Program-made: the position numbers and the translations under genes
In this document: piece after piece, positions 1 through 6,876 of the stretch
How positions within the stretch are numbered: the first letter of the stretch is position 1
Layout of the letters: each line of letters opens with the position of its first letter
The notes under the pieces: model-generated
What the model saw: the letters and a program-made list of their open reading frames with translations, nothing else
Told to the model about the DNA's origin: nothing
The model's database searches: none
Assembly: GCA_001785805.1 (NCBI GenBank)
Contig: MFUU01000020.1
Location: 1 to 17,423 of the forward strand
Direction of reading: 5' to 3'
DNA length: 17,423 nt
From: Candidatus Nomurabacteria bacterium RIFCSPLOWO2_01_FULL_39_17
Lineage (GTDB): Bacteria > Patescibacteriota > Minisyncoccia > Phycocordibacterales > UBA9973

Positions 1-8
1 ATAATTTA

Positions 9-17
9 TGATATAAA
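9..17 (+). promoter_or_regulatory. Extended -10 promoter of the tRNA gene
   Basis: TGATATAAA reads as TG-N plus a TATAAA hexamer at 12-17. The hexamer ends 9 bases before the first tRNA base at 27, the spacing expected for a very short 5' leader. The -35 region would lie outside the window. Confidence 0.5.
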
Positions 18-26
18 TAAAAAAAT

Positions 27-97
27 AGCGGGGTAGAGAAGAGGCATCTCGCAAGGCTCATAACCTTGAGGCTCCGGTTCGATTCCGGACCCCGCAA
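27..97 (+). tRNA. tRNA-Met (CAU), initiator type
   Basis: The cloverleaf folds with acceptor 28-33 paired to 90-95, D arm 36-39/47-50, anticodon arm 52-56/64-68 with loop CTCATAA (anticodon CAT at 59-61), and T arm 73-77/85-89 with loop TTCGATT. Two features mark it as an initiator: position 1 (A27) faces A72 (A96) without a Watson-Crick pair, and the D stem has a purine-pyrimidine A11:U24 pair. The anticodon stem has only two consecutive G:C pairs next to the loop; the third of the usual three is A:U, which is atypical. The D loop is short (7 nt). CCA is not encoded (the bases after the discriminator A are C, A, T). The 3' end lies 3 bases from the stop codon of the converging minus-strand gene. 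An elongator Met tRNA with a 7-bp acceptor is possible but leaves position 9 missing. Confidence 0.85.
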
Positions 98-100
98 CAT

Positions 101-742
101 TTATATATAGTCAAATTCTCGAAAAATTTGCTCATAGAGAGCAATTATTCTTTTGGCTTCATGTTGAGAAATTTCAAAAGATAGACCCTCGTGGGCTATC
201 CTGTTTCTTATGGTATGCACCTCCCAGGCAGAAGTAAGACTGCGAAAATGATCCCGATCAGCTCCCTTTAATTTTTCTCCTAAATTTTCTCCCTTGAAGC
301 CGAGTTGATCCATTAGACTATCGAGCATAGAATCAGCTTCCATAATTGCTAATTTCCAGTCGCCTGAACTTTGAGAAAAAAGATAAGTTAAGACACTGCT
401 CCAGCGCTCATTTTTTGAACTATGTTCTTTGTTTCTTGATAATTTTTCTTGCTCAGCCTGATGGTGGGCATATTCTTCAATTTCATGTTTCAAATGCTTT
501 TTTTCTTTTGCCCTAATTTCAAAAATTCTAACAGAAGTATAGGTAATAATAATCCCAAAAAATATGGATAGGACAGAGAGGACAATCTCAAAGATAACAA
601 CATTTTCACTTCTAAAAATATAAGGAAAAATATCTTTGAAAAAGTTATAGCCCTGATTAAATAAATAGTCAGGATCAAGCAATTTCATTTTAAAAAATTT
701 ATCGTTTACAATATTATTCAAATCTAGTGACTGGGGCGACAT
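101..742 (-). CDS. Membrane-anchored HEPN-like protein
   Basis: A 213-residue protein with a hydrophilic N-terminus, one strong membrane helix at about residues 48-70, a charged linker or coiled-coil stretch (about 75-110), and a soluble alpha-helical C-terminal domain. That domain carries the motif RNRIAHE at 179-185 (R179-x4-H184), which matches the R-x4-6-H signature of HEPN ribonuclease folds. Upstream helices contain WKLAIMEADSMLD (129-141), typical of the conserved C-terminal domain I associate with Parcubacteria hypothetical proteins. RNase activity is inference: many HEPN-like domains only bind RNA or nucleotides. No MNT-type antitoxin gene adjoins it. It lies 20 bases downstream of gatA with its own predicted promoter, and converges on the initiator tRNA. 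It could also be an uncharacterised DUF4145-like scaffold protein. Confidence 0.75.
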   Translation of the reverse strand: MSPQSLDLNNIVNDKFFKMKLLDPDYLFNQGYNFFKDIFPYIFRSENVVIFEIVLSVLSIFFGIIITYTSVRIFEIRAKEKKHLKHEIEEYAHHQAEQEKLSRNKEHSSKNERWSSVLTYLFSQSSGDWKLAIMEADSMLDSLMDQLGFKGENLGEKLKGADRDHFRSLTSAWEVHTIRNRIAHEGLSFEISQHEAKRIIALYEQIFREFDYI

Positions 743-748
743 ATGTAA

Positions 749-757
749 ATTGTATCA
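749..757 (-). promoter_or_regulatory. Extended -10 promoter, leaderless, for the HEPN-like gene
   Basis: On the minus strand TG-A-TACAAT (hexamer 754-749) is followed by exactly 6 bases and then the ATG at 742. Transcription would start at or within a base of the start codon. No Shine-Dalgarno sequence is present. Confidence 0.5.
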
Positions 758-762
758 TATCT

Positions 763-2181
763 TTACCTTATCGTTTCAAACTTTTTGCCGATATCAAAAA
801 GCGTATTTTCCTGAAAGTGCGAAGCCATAAATTGGAGAGAGAACGGTAATCCATCCTTGGACATTCCGGAAGGTAGAGCGATGGAAGGCACACCCGAGAG
901 GTTGGCCGGTGCGGAAAAAATATCACAAAGATACATCGCCACCGGATTATCCAACTTTTCTCCCAACTTAAATGGGAGTATGGGTGCGGTTGGAGTAAGG
1001 ATAAATTCAACTTTTTCAAAAGTCTGCATTATTTCTTTTCTTATTTTTTCCCGCACTTTTACGGCCTTATTGTAATAAGCGTCATAATATCCGTGCGAAA
1101 GCACATAGGTGCCAAGCAATATCCTACGGCGAGCTTCTTTGCCGAATCCTTGCGCTCGACTTTTTTTATAAACCTCTAGAAGATTTTCTCCTTTTATACT
1201 AAAACCATAGCGAATACCATCAAAACGAGAAAGATTGGTGGAAACTTCCGCGGGCATAATAATGTAATAGACCGCCAAAGAATATTTTGAGTATGGAAGT
1301 TCAATGTCTAAAATTTCATAACCGGAATCTTTGAGTTTTTCGGTAGACTGTTTGAAGTTCTCCAAGACCTCATCTTCTACGCCTTCTTTAAATAAATGCC
1401 ACGGTACGCCAATTCTTTTAGAGTTTTGTTTTTTTATTTTAAAATCTCTTAATTCATCCGGTATGGATGTGCTGTCTAGTGGGTCGTGTTTGGAAAGTGC
1501 ATTAAAAATAATTTCTACATCTTCTACCTTCTTGCCAAAGGGAGAAACTTGATCAAGTGAATTACCCATGGCAATAATCCCCTCCCGAGAAACTGCGCCG
1601 TAGGTGGGTTTCAACCCGACTAATCCGCAAAAAGCAGAGGGTTCTCTGACTGACCCACATGTTTCGGTACCCAGTGCTACAAGCGCCATATCTGCGGCAA
1701 CTGCCACTGCCGAACCACCAGAAGATCCCCCTGGTACTCGAGTAATATCATGAGGATTTTTCGTCACGCCATAAGTGCTAGTTTGAGTAGAGGAACCCAT
1801 GGCAAATTCATCCATATTAGTACGCCCAATTATCACTGCCCCAGCGTTTTTTAATTTTTTAATTACTGTAGCATCATACGTTGCCGTATAATTTTCTAGA
1901 ATTTTTGAACCAGCGGAAGCAATTTGTCCCTCAAATAAAATATTGTCTTTAATGGCAAATGGAATACCGGTTAGTATTGTTGCGTTTCCGTCTTTAAATT
2001 TTTTTTGAGCAACATCCGCTTGTTCTAACACATTTTTATAAACTTCAAGATACGCATTGAGTTCTCCATTCTTCTCTTTTATAACTTTTAAATAAGCCTC
2101 AACAAGTTCGCGGCAGGTAAATTCTCCAGACTTTAAACTTTTATGGGCTTTTTCTATTGTTAGATTTTTTAAATCAATCAT
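763..2181 (-). CDS. gatA: Glu-tRNA(Gln)/Asp-tRNA(Asn) amidotransferase subunit A
   Basis: The catalytic amidase subunit of GatCAB, which releases ammonia from glutamine for transamidation of misacylated Glu-tRNA(Gln) (or Asp-tRNA(Asn)) in the cytoplasm. At 472 residues it is near the usual ~480. The amidase signature is complete: Lys78 in GIPFAIKDN, the cis-Ser in PGGSSGGSA (S153) and the nucleophile S177. The loop around the nucleophile reads TETCGSVREP (172-181) where most amidases have DTGGSIRQP, so a Cys replaces the first of two glycines by the oxyanion hole. The family SLDQ motif follows at 208-211. gatC lies upstream in the usual order but is separated by a 109-base gap filled by an inverted repeat. 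gatB is not in the window. No Shine-Dalgarno or convincing -10 lies next to this start, so transcription with gatC is likely. Confidence 0.96.
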   Translation of the reverse strand: MIDLKNLTIEKAHKSLKSGEFTCRELVEAYLKVIKEKNGELNAYLEVYKNVLEQADVAQKKFKDGNATILTGIPFAIKDNILFEGQIASAGSKILENYTATYDATVIKKLKNAGAVIIGRTNMDEFAMGSSTQTSTYGVTKNPHDITRVPGGSSGGSAVAVAADMALVALGTETCGSVREPSAFCGLVGLKPTYGAVSREGIIAMGNSLDQVSPFGKKVEDVEIIFNALSKHDPLDSTSIPDELRDFKIKKQNSKRIGVPWHLFKEGVEDEVLENFKQSTEKLKDSGYEILDIELPYSKYSLAVYYIIMPAEVSTNLSRFDGIRYGFSIKGENLLEVYKKSRAQGFGKEARRRILLGTYVLSHGYYDAYYNKAVKVREKIRKEIMQTFEKVEFILTPTAPILPFKLGEKLDNPVAMYLCDIFSAPANLSGVPSIALPSGMSKDGLPFSLQFMASHFQENTLFDIGKKFETIR

Positions 2182-2280
2182 CCCAGTACTAAAATTTTAA
2201 ATTTTTATAAATAATTTTCATTTTTTTTCTTTATAATTATGTTTTATCATTATCATATTTGCTCAAAAATTTAGTACGGG
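2182..2280. repeat. Imperfect inverted repeat filling the gatC-gatA gap
   Basis: The left arm (2182-2198, CCCAGTACTAAAATTTT) is the near reverse complement of the right arm (2265-2280, AAAAATTTAGTACGGG), with one or two single-base differences. The arms enclose about 66 bases of A/T-rich sequence with no coding capacity. The whole unit is about 99 bases and its left end abuts the gatA start codon. No clear target duplication flanks it. It may be a hairpin in the gatCA transcript, a small MITE-like insertion, or a chance A/T-rich palindrome. Confidence 0.5.
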
Positions 2281-2290
2281 ACAGGTAAAA

Positions 2291-2563
2291 TTATAAGATT
2301 TTTTTCACTTTCAAAAAGTCATCCTGCGAGTCGGGAAATTGTTCTTTAATAAGTTGGGGACTAAAATCTCGGGGTTCTAATACGTCTTCTCTCCAAACAT
2401 TATAGGGCTCATTATTCGCTTCAACATCTTCCACTTTTACTTCTTCAATCTGTTTGACGTAGCCCAAAATGGATTCCATATCGGAAAGTATTTCTTTCTT
2501 TTCCTCTTCAGTAAGCTCAATTCGAGCCAGCTCCGCCAAGTTTTCAACGTCTTTGATATTCAT
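2291..2563 (-). CDS. gatC: Glu-tRNA(Gln)/Asp-tRNA(Asn) amidotransferase subunit C
   Basis: A 90-residue protein, the usual GatC length. The N-terminal helix IKDVENLAELARIELTEEE (3-21) and the central MESILGYVKQIEEVKVEDVE region match the family, followed by a motif like the typical LREDxV segment (WREDVLEP, 57-64). GatC wraps around GatA and links it to GatB; it has no active site. It is followed by gatA. Its start is supported by an extended -10 element that ends 6 bases upstream of the ATG, which implies a leaderless message. A perfect 20-bp palindrome lies about 50 bases upstream of the start. Confidence 0.93.
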   Translation of the reverse strand: MNIKDVENLAELARIELTEEEKKEILSDMESILGYVKQIEEVKVEDVEANNEPYNVWREDVLEPRDFSPQLIKEQFPDSQDDFLKVKKIL

Positions 2564-2569
2564 ATTAAA

Positions 2570-2578
2570 AGTATAGCA
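2570..2578 (-). promoter_or_regulatory. Extended -10 promoter, leaderless, for gatC
   Basis: Minus-strand TG-C-TATACT (hexamer 2575-2570) is followed by 6 bases and the gatC ATG at 2563. The region 17 bases upstream has no good -35, as expected for an extended -10 promoter. Confidence 0.6.
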
Positions 2579-2613
2579 AAATCAAACTCAAAAATAAACA
2601 TTCGACATACCGT

Positions 2614-2633
2614 ATCTACGCTATAGCGTAGAT
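2614..2633. repeat. Perfect 20-bp palindrome, copy 1
   Basis: The sequence ATCTACGCTATAGCGTAGAT is fully self-complementary. It begins 3 bases past the stop codon of the Cas2-like gene and lies upstream of gatC. An identical copy sits at 3022-3041 on the other side of the same gene. The bases immediately beyond the two copies differ, so the repeat unit is the palindrome itself. In RNA it could fold as an 8-bp stem with a TATA loop; no T-run follows, so it is not a canonical terminator. Confidence 0.93.
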
Positions 2634-2636
2634 TGG

Positions 2637-2996
2637 TTAGGTATATGGTCTGGCAAGTTTAAATATCTTAAATTCTTTTCGCAAACTAATTCTTTTTAAA
2701 TAAGCAAGAAAATCTGCTGGCAGGGGTGAGGGTCCAACCCAGACACTTTTTTGAATCATAACAAAGTTAAAATTTTTAAGCTGGCGACGAAACCAATCTC
2801 TCTCTTTCTTTCTTCCCTCCGGGATATCGTATATTAAAAGTAAATTTTTTGGTGCGTCTTTGTGAAAATCAGAAATAAAAGAATGCAGATATTGTCGCTT
2901 TGGTATATTTTTTCTCTTTTTAGAATCACTAAAACTAGGCAAACCAAAAATGTTTACTGATACACCCTTATAATGAAATTTTTTTCTACTAGTCAC
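2637..2996 (-). CDS. Small Cas2/PaaX-middle-domain-like protein
   Basis: 119 residues starting at GTG (2996), a start supported by TATAAT ending 6 bases upstream. Residues 1-47 are basic and lack the winged helix of PaaX. Residues about 51-115 resemble the ferredoxin-like fold shared by Cas2 and the PaaX middle domain: strand LLLIYDIPEG (52-61, Asp57 at the position of the Cas2 metal-binding Asp), basic helix RKKERDWFRRQL (62-73), then the strand FVMIQKSVWVG (78-88). Such proteins are often labelled Cas2 in Patescibacteria genomes, but there is no cas1, other cas gene or CRISPR array here. It sits alone between htpX and gatC, bracketed by two identical 20-bp palindromes at 4 and 26 bases from its ends. 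It may be a nuclease, a DNA-binding regulator of the palindrome, or part of a mobile unit; its activity is unknown. Confidence 0.8.
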   Translation of the reverse strand: MTSRKKFHYKGVSVNIFGLPSFSDSKKRKNIPKRQYLHSFISDFHKDAPKNLLLIYDIPEGRKKERDWFRRQLKNFNFVMIQKSVWVGPSPLPADFLAYLKRISLRKEFKIFKLARPYT

Positions 2997-3002
2997 CTTT
3001 CT

Positions 3003-3008
3003 ATTATA
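3003..3008 (-). promoter_or_regulatory. -10 promoter, leaderless, for the Cas2-like gene
   Basis: Minus-strand TATAAT (3008-3003) is followed by 6 bases and the GTG at 2996. The position expected for a -35 (about 3026-3031) falls inside the palindrome at 3022-3041, so a protein bound to the palindrome would block this promoter. Confidence 0.6.
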
Positions 3009-3021
3009 AACCTATAATCTC

Positions 3022-3041
3022 ATCTACGCTATAGCGTAGAT
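3022..3041. repeat. Perfect 20-bp palindrome, copy 2
   Basis: Identical to the palindrome at 2614-2633; here the symmetry extends one more base pair each side (C3021/G3042). It lies between the htpX stop and the start of the Cas2-like gene, overlapping the predicted -35 region of the latter. The two copies bracket a 428-bp unit (2614-3041) that contains only the Cas2-like gene. Confidence 0.93.
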
Positions 3042-3092
3042 GGTGATTCAAGTAATACTGTAAAATACGTCCATACTAAACTAAATCATTGT

Positions 3093-3983
3093 TTACTTGC
3101 CCAAAAGAGCTTGTACTCTCTTTTCGACTGGCGGATGAGTGCTGAAAAGACTTTTCATTTTTGCCCTGAGCCCGGAACCACCAAAAGGATTCACAATAAA
3201 AAGATGCGCAGTGGCAGTATTGGCGTGAGTCATCGGTCGAGAATATTGAGAAATTTTTAGTAATGCATTCGCTAATCCATCCGGAAAACGGGTAAGCAAT
3301 GCCCCAGAAGCATCAGCCAAAAATTCTCTTTTTCTTGAAATAGCAAGCTGAATAAGGGTCGCGAAAATCGGCGCAAGAATAGAAAGAATTATTCCCAAAA
3401 TTACAATTAATCCTCCTCCTTTGCCTTCGTTGTTTCGTCTTCCACCCCAAAACATAGAACGCAAAAACATATCGGCAATAATAGAAATAAAACCAACCAA
3501 AACAACTACTACGGTTGAAAGTAGAATGTCGCGGTTGCCTATATGAGAGAGTTCGTGAGCTATTACACCTTCTAATTCGCTTCTATTTAAAACTTGAAGC
3601 AGGCCTGTGGTTACGGCAACTACTGCGTGTCCTTTATCCCTTCCCGTAGCAAAAGCGTTCGGCGCAGGATCATCAATAATAGCAAGTCTCGGCATCGGCA
3701 GTCCTCCAGTGATAGAGAGATTTTCAACAATATTCCAGAGTTCCGTGTTATCTTCTCTCTTTATCTGTTTGGCGCGATTGAGGGCAAGCGTTATCTTATC
3801 CGAATACCAATAGCTGGTGATATTCATCACAATGCTAAAAATCACGAAAAAATAAAGTATGGCCGGATTCCCATAATACTGCGAAAAAACAAAACCAATG
3901 GCAATTACCACTATAAAAAACAGGCTCATCAAAAACCATGTCTTCCCGATATTCTTTGATTGCTGTGTGTATAAAGTAGCCAT
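3093..3983 (-). CDS. htpX: Protease HtpX homolog (M48B)
   Basis: A membrane-bound zinc metalloprotease that degrades misfolded membrane proteins. 296 residues, the usual length. Two membrane helices lie near the N-terminus (about 15-35 and 40-57). The zinc site is HELSH (H143, E144, H147) with the third ligand Glu220 in SRKREFLAD. Two further hydrophobic stretches (about 153-177 and 192-215) flank a glycine-rich loop. The DDPAPNAFATGR segment (104-115) is typical of the family. It follows lemA with an 8-base gap, a pairing common in bacteria, and should be co-transcribed with it. Downstream lies the palindrome-flanked Cas2-like gene. A more general M48 peptidase label would also fit, but the motifs favour HtpX. 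Confidence 0.95.
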   Translation of the reverse strand: MATLYTQQSKNIGKTWFLMSLFFIVVIAIGFVFSQYYGNPAILYFFVIFSIVMNITSYWYSDKITLALNRAKQIKREDNTELWNIVENLSITGGLPMPRLAIIDDPAPNAFATGRDKGHAVVAVTTGLLQVLNRSELEGVIAHELSHIGNRDILLSTVVVVLVGFISIIADMFLRSMFWGGRRNNEGKGGGLIVILGIILSILAPIFATLIQLAISRKREFLADASGALLTRFPDGLANALLKISQYSRPMTHANTATAHLFIVNPFGGSGLRAKMKSLFSTHPPVEKRVQALLGK

Positions 3984-3991
3984 TGTAAACT

Positions 3992-4543
3992 TTAGAACTT
4001 TACTGCTACGGGATTCTGGGCAATATCGTTATCTGCAAGATCGAAAAATTCCTTTTGAGTAAAACCGAAAGATTTGGCAATAATGTTTGACGGGAATATC
4101 TCTATTTTGGTATTTAAATCGCGAACGTTGCTGTTGTAGAATCTGCGAGCCGCTTGAATTTTATTTTCAGTATCAGAAAGTTCGCTTTGTAGTGCTAAAA
4201 AGTTTTGATTTGCTTTTAAGTCGGGATAAGCTTCGGAAATAGCAAAAATTGACTTTAATGCGCCTGTTAACATGTTCTCCGCTTGCGCATGTTCCTTCGT
4301 TGGACCCTGTGCGCCCATGGCCATACTGCGGGCCTTAGTGACATTTTCGAACGCGCTTGATTCATGGGTGGCGTAACCTTTAACAGAATTGACTAAATTC
4401 GGTATAAGGTCATAACGGCGCTTTAATTGAACTTCAATATCGGCCCAAGCCTCTTTAGCCCTGTTTCTTAGCGTTACCAAGCCGTTAAATATAAATATCG
4501 CTGTCAAAACTAAAATCCCTAAAATTATCCATACGTATATCAT
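3992..4543 (-). CDS. lemA: LemA family protein
   Basis: 183 residues with an N-terminal membrane anchor (about 2-20) and a helical bundle beyond it. The family motif is clear: NRAKEAWADIEVQLKRRYDL (27-46) followed by IPNLVNSVKGYATHE (47-61), then the conserved ENKIQAARRFYNSNVRDLN segment near 126-144 and a C-terminal FPSNIIAKSFGF. The LemA function is not firmly established; it is an N-out membrane protein often encoded with HtpX or TPM-domain proteins and linked to envelope stress. It lies 27 bases downstream of secF and 8 bases upstream of htpX, so the envelope genes may share one transcript. Confidence 0.95.
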   Translation of the reverse strand: MIYVWIILGILVLTAIFIFNGLVTLRNRAKEAWADIEVQLKRRYDLIPNLVNSVKGYATHESSAFENVTKARSMAMGAQGPTKEHAQAENMLTGALKSIFAISEAYPDLKANQNFLALQSELSDTENKIQAARRFYNSNVRDLNTKIEIFPSNIIAKSFGFTQKEFFDLADNDIAQNPVAVKF

Positions 4544-4570
4544 TGCGTTTTAAAATTATTAATTAATAAT

Positions 4571-5473
4571 TTACTGTTTCTTGGCTTGCTTTTCTTCCAC
4601 CCAGACCAGGAGCGGAGAAGCTAAGAAGATTGAAGAATATGTACCGAAAAACATTCCCGTTGTAAGCATAAGAGCAAAATATTTGGTAGAAACGGGGCCG
4701 AAAAAGAAAAGCGCCAAAAGCACCAGTATTACCGTAAGCGATGTACAAATAGAACGAATTAAGGATTGTTCCAAGCTTTTTCCAACTATTTCGCTGAAAT
4801 TTATTTTATTCGACATTTGATTTCTTAAATTTTCTCTAATTCTATCGAATATAACTATAGTGTCTGAAACTGAAAGCCCAAGTATAGTAAGTATCGCCAC
4901 TAAGAAAAGCGTATCTACTTCGGCGCCGTAATAGTGCGAAAGAATAACGAAAAGTCCAATGGGTATCATTACATCGTGCAGTAGCGTAGCTACGGCTATG
5001 AAACCATATTTCCAGGAAGAAACAGGTTTGGAAACTTTTCTAAAAGCAAAGGCAATGAAACAGATAATGGCAAGCGAAACCAAAATAATCGCAATAATAG
5101 CTTTTCTGGTTAATTCACTCCCGACCGATGGTCCAATAGAATTAAAACTTACTTCATCTAGGGAACTTTTATTGTTTAGTGAAAGTATTTTAAGCAAGGA
5201 AGAGTGCTCTTGCTCATTTAGATCGCGAGATTTTACTATATAACCCATATCCCCCGTCGGCTGAATTAATACGGAACCTAAGTTTAGGGCTTCAGCGCTT
5301 TTATAAATCTCATCTTGGGTGGGACGAATATCTTTATAAGCAACCTCGGTTAATGCGCCACCTTTAAAATCAATGCCGATTTTCAAACCAAAAGTAAATA
5401 AAGAAATTAAAGAAAGAATTACTAGCGTTATTGAGATACCGATAAATATTTTTTTGTTTTTTATTATGAACAT
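4571..5473 (-). CDS. secF: Protein translocase subunit SecF
   Basis: A membrane partner of SecD that uses the proton gradient to aid late steps of export through SecYEG. 300 residues with six membrane helices (about 7-28, 124-145, 156-178, 187-210, 240-260, 265-290) and a small extracytoplasmic domain after helix 1. Family motifs seen are GIDFKGG (33-39), SIGPSVGSEL (112-121) and SDTIVIFDRIREN (203-215), where the more usual form is SINDTVVVFDR, so the Asn before the Asp is a Ser. The C-terminal GTYSSIFLASPLL segment is present. It follows secD by 25 bases in the standard order. Confidence 0.96.
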   Translation of the reverse strand: MFIIKNKKIFIGISITLVILSLISLFTFGLKIGIDFKGGALTEVAYKDIRPTQDEIYKSAEALNLGSVLIQPTGDMGYIVKSRDLNEQEHSSLLKILSLNNKSSLDEVSFNSIGPSVGSELTRKAIIAIILVSLAIICFIAFAFRKVSKPVSSWKYGFIAVATLLHDVMIPIGLFVILSHYYGAEVDTLFLVAILTILGLSVSDTIVIFDRIRENLRNQMSNKINFSEIVGKSLEQSLIRSICTSLTVILVLLALFFFGPVSTKYFALMLTTGMFFGTYSSIFLASPLLVWVEEKQAKKQ

Positions 5474-5498
5474 AATTATTTACGCATTATTTTACAAA

Positions 5499-6860
5499 TT
5501 ATTTACTAATGCCGCTTGAAAATAAAAATCGAGCAATCTTGCTCTCGCTGTTTAAATTAACAACTGAAAGAAAAATTCTGGTAATGGTAATGGCTGAAAA
5601 CATTGAAACCAAAACCCCCATACCCAAGGTGAGCGCAAAACCCTTAATCAGAGAAGTGCCAAACCAGAAAAGAATAAGGGCGGTAATGATATTTGAAATA
5701 TTTGAATCTCGTATTGAAGACCAGGCGCGAGAAAAACCGACTAGCACAGCGTCTGGTATAGTGCGGCCAGAACGCAATTCTTCTTTTACGCGTTCAAAAA
5801 TCAAAACATTGGCATCTACCGCTATGCCTATAGAAATAATAAAGCCAGCGATGCCAGCAGCTGTAAGAGTAACTGGAATTAATTTAAACAAAGTAAGCAT
5901 TATAATAATGAATATAGAAAGCGATACAACTGCAACCAAACCCGGCAAACGATACCAAATAATCAAAAACAAAACAACTAAAAGAAACCCGATAATTGCA
6001 GCTTTTATTCCAGCAGCCACCGCATCATCTCCCAAAATCGCGCCAATAGTTTGTTTAGAAAGCAAAATTATGGGCACTGGAAGCGCGCCGGAGTTTAATC
6101 TGCCGACAAGCAACTTCGCTTCTGTTGGCGTAAAACTGCCAGAAATAACAGCCTGCCCGCCAGTAATTTCCTCTTGAACAACCGGGGTGGAAATCGGTGC
6201 GCCATCCAGATAAATGGCCACAATTTTCCCAACATTTTCTTTTGTTATCTGGGCAAAAAGCATCGTGCCTTTGTCGTCGAATTGTAAACTAACTTTTGGT
6301 TCACGGGTATTTGTATCAAATTCCAATGTTGCCTTCTTTAAATATCTGCCGGTAAGTTCAGTCGGAGCAAATTGTGACCTTATGTCAAGTGTAGCCTGAC
6401 CGTCGGGACCTACTTTTACTTCTTGGGGCGCATTTTGGGGCGCTTCAACTTTAAATTCCAAGAGCGGGGTTTGTCCAATCATGGCGATGGCTTTTTCTAC
6501 ATCTGTTATTCCCGGAAGATCAACTATTAATTTCTCTTCTCCTCCAGATATAAATCCTCCTCCTTGCACTTGCACTACTGGCTCGGAAACTCCGAAAATA
6601 TTTACCCGGCGTTCAATCACATCCCGAAGCGCATTCATTGAGTCTGTGACTTGTCCAAAGGGTATACCGGAAATATCAGCTTTATATATCAAGTGGCTTC
6701 CGCCAGAGAGGTCTAAACCTAAACGAAAAGAGTGATTCTTGAAAAATGTTTTTTCCGCTTCAAAATTTTTATTTAATTTGGGTTCGGACTTAAAAACGAA
6801 AAGAGCTACCCCCGCGCTTAAAATAAGGATTATAAACGTCAAAATTATTTTCCGCCACAT
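5499..6860 (-). CDS. secD: Protein translocase subunit SecD
   Basis: 453 residues, much shorter than the 615 of E. coli but typical of compact single-head forms. Helix 1 is at about 4-23, followed by the periplasmic P1 domain with LGLDLSGG (47-54), a head region (about 140-200), the segment IYLDGAPISTPVVQEEITGGQA (217-237, family type), and five C-terminal membrane helices from about residue 284. The proton-path motif is VDANVLIFERVKEE (348-361, Asp349). It works with SecF, 25 bases downstream. The gene starts 16 bases after the PAP2 stop; a weak -10-like TAGAAT overlaps that stop codon (6879-6874), so it may have its own promoter or be part of the PAP2 message. Confidence 0.96.
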   Translation of the reverse strand: MWRKIILTFIILILSAGVALFVFKSEPKLNKNFEAEKTFFKNHSFRLGLDLSGGSHLIYKADISGIPFGQVTDSMNALRDVIERRVNIFGVSEPVVQVQGGGFISGGEEKLIVDLPGITDVEKAIAMIGQTPLLEFKVEAPQNAPQEVKVGPDGQATLDIRSQFAPTELTGRYLKKATLEFDTNTREPKVSLQFDDKGTMLFAQITKENVGKIVAIYLDGAPISTPVVQEEITGGQAVISGSFTPTEAKLLVGRLNSGALPVPIILLSKQTIGAILGDDAVAAGIKAAIIGFLLVVLFLIIWYRLPGLVAVVSLSIFIIIMLTLFKLIPVTLTAAGIAGFIISIGIAVDANVLIFERVKEELRSGRTIPDAVLVGFSRAWSSIRDSNISNIITALILFWFGTSLIKGFALTLGMGVLVSMFSAITITRIFLSVVNLNSESKIARFLFSSGISK

Positions 6861-6876
6861 ATAATTAAGCCTTATT

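Noticed and set aside
2614..2633. Rho-independent terminator at the palindrome
   Set aside because: The stem would be 8 bp with a TATA loop and no T-tract follows on either strand; identity with the upstream copy argues for another role.
2637..2996. CRISPR-Cas locus suggested by the Cas2-like protein
   Set aside because: No repeat-spacer array, cas1 or effector gene is present; the only repeats are two palindromes, not regularly spaced direct repeats.
5509..6177. 222-codon plus-strand open frame opposite secD
   Set aside because: It lies wholly antisense to a well-conserved secD, its product is low-complexity and basic, and it has no promoter or family motif.
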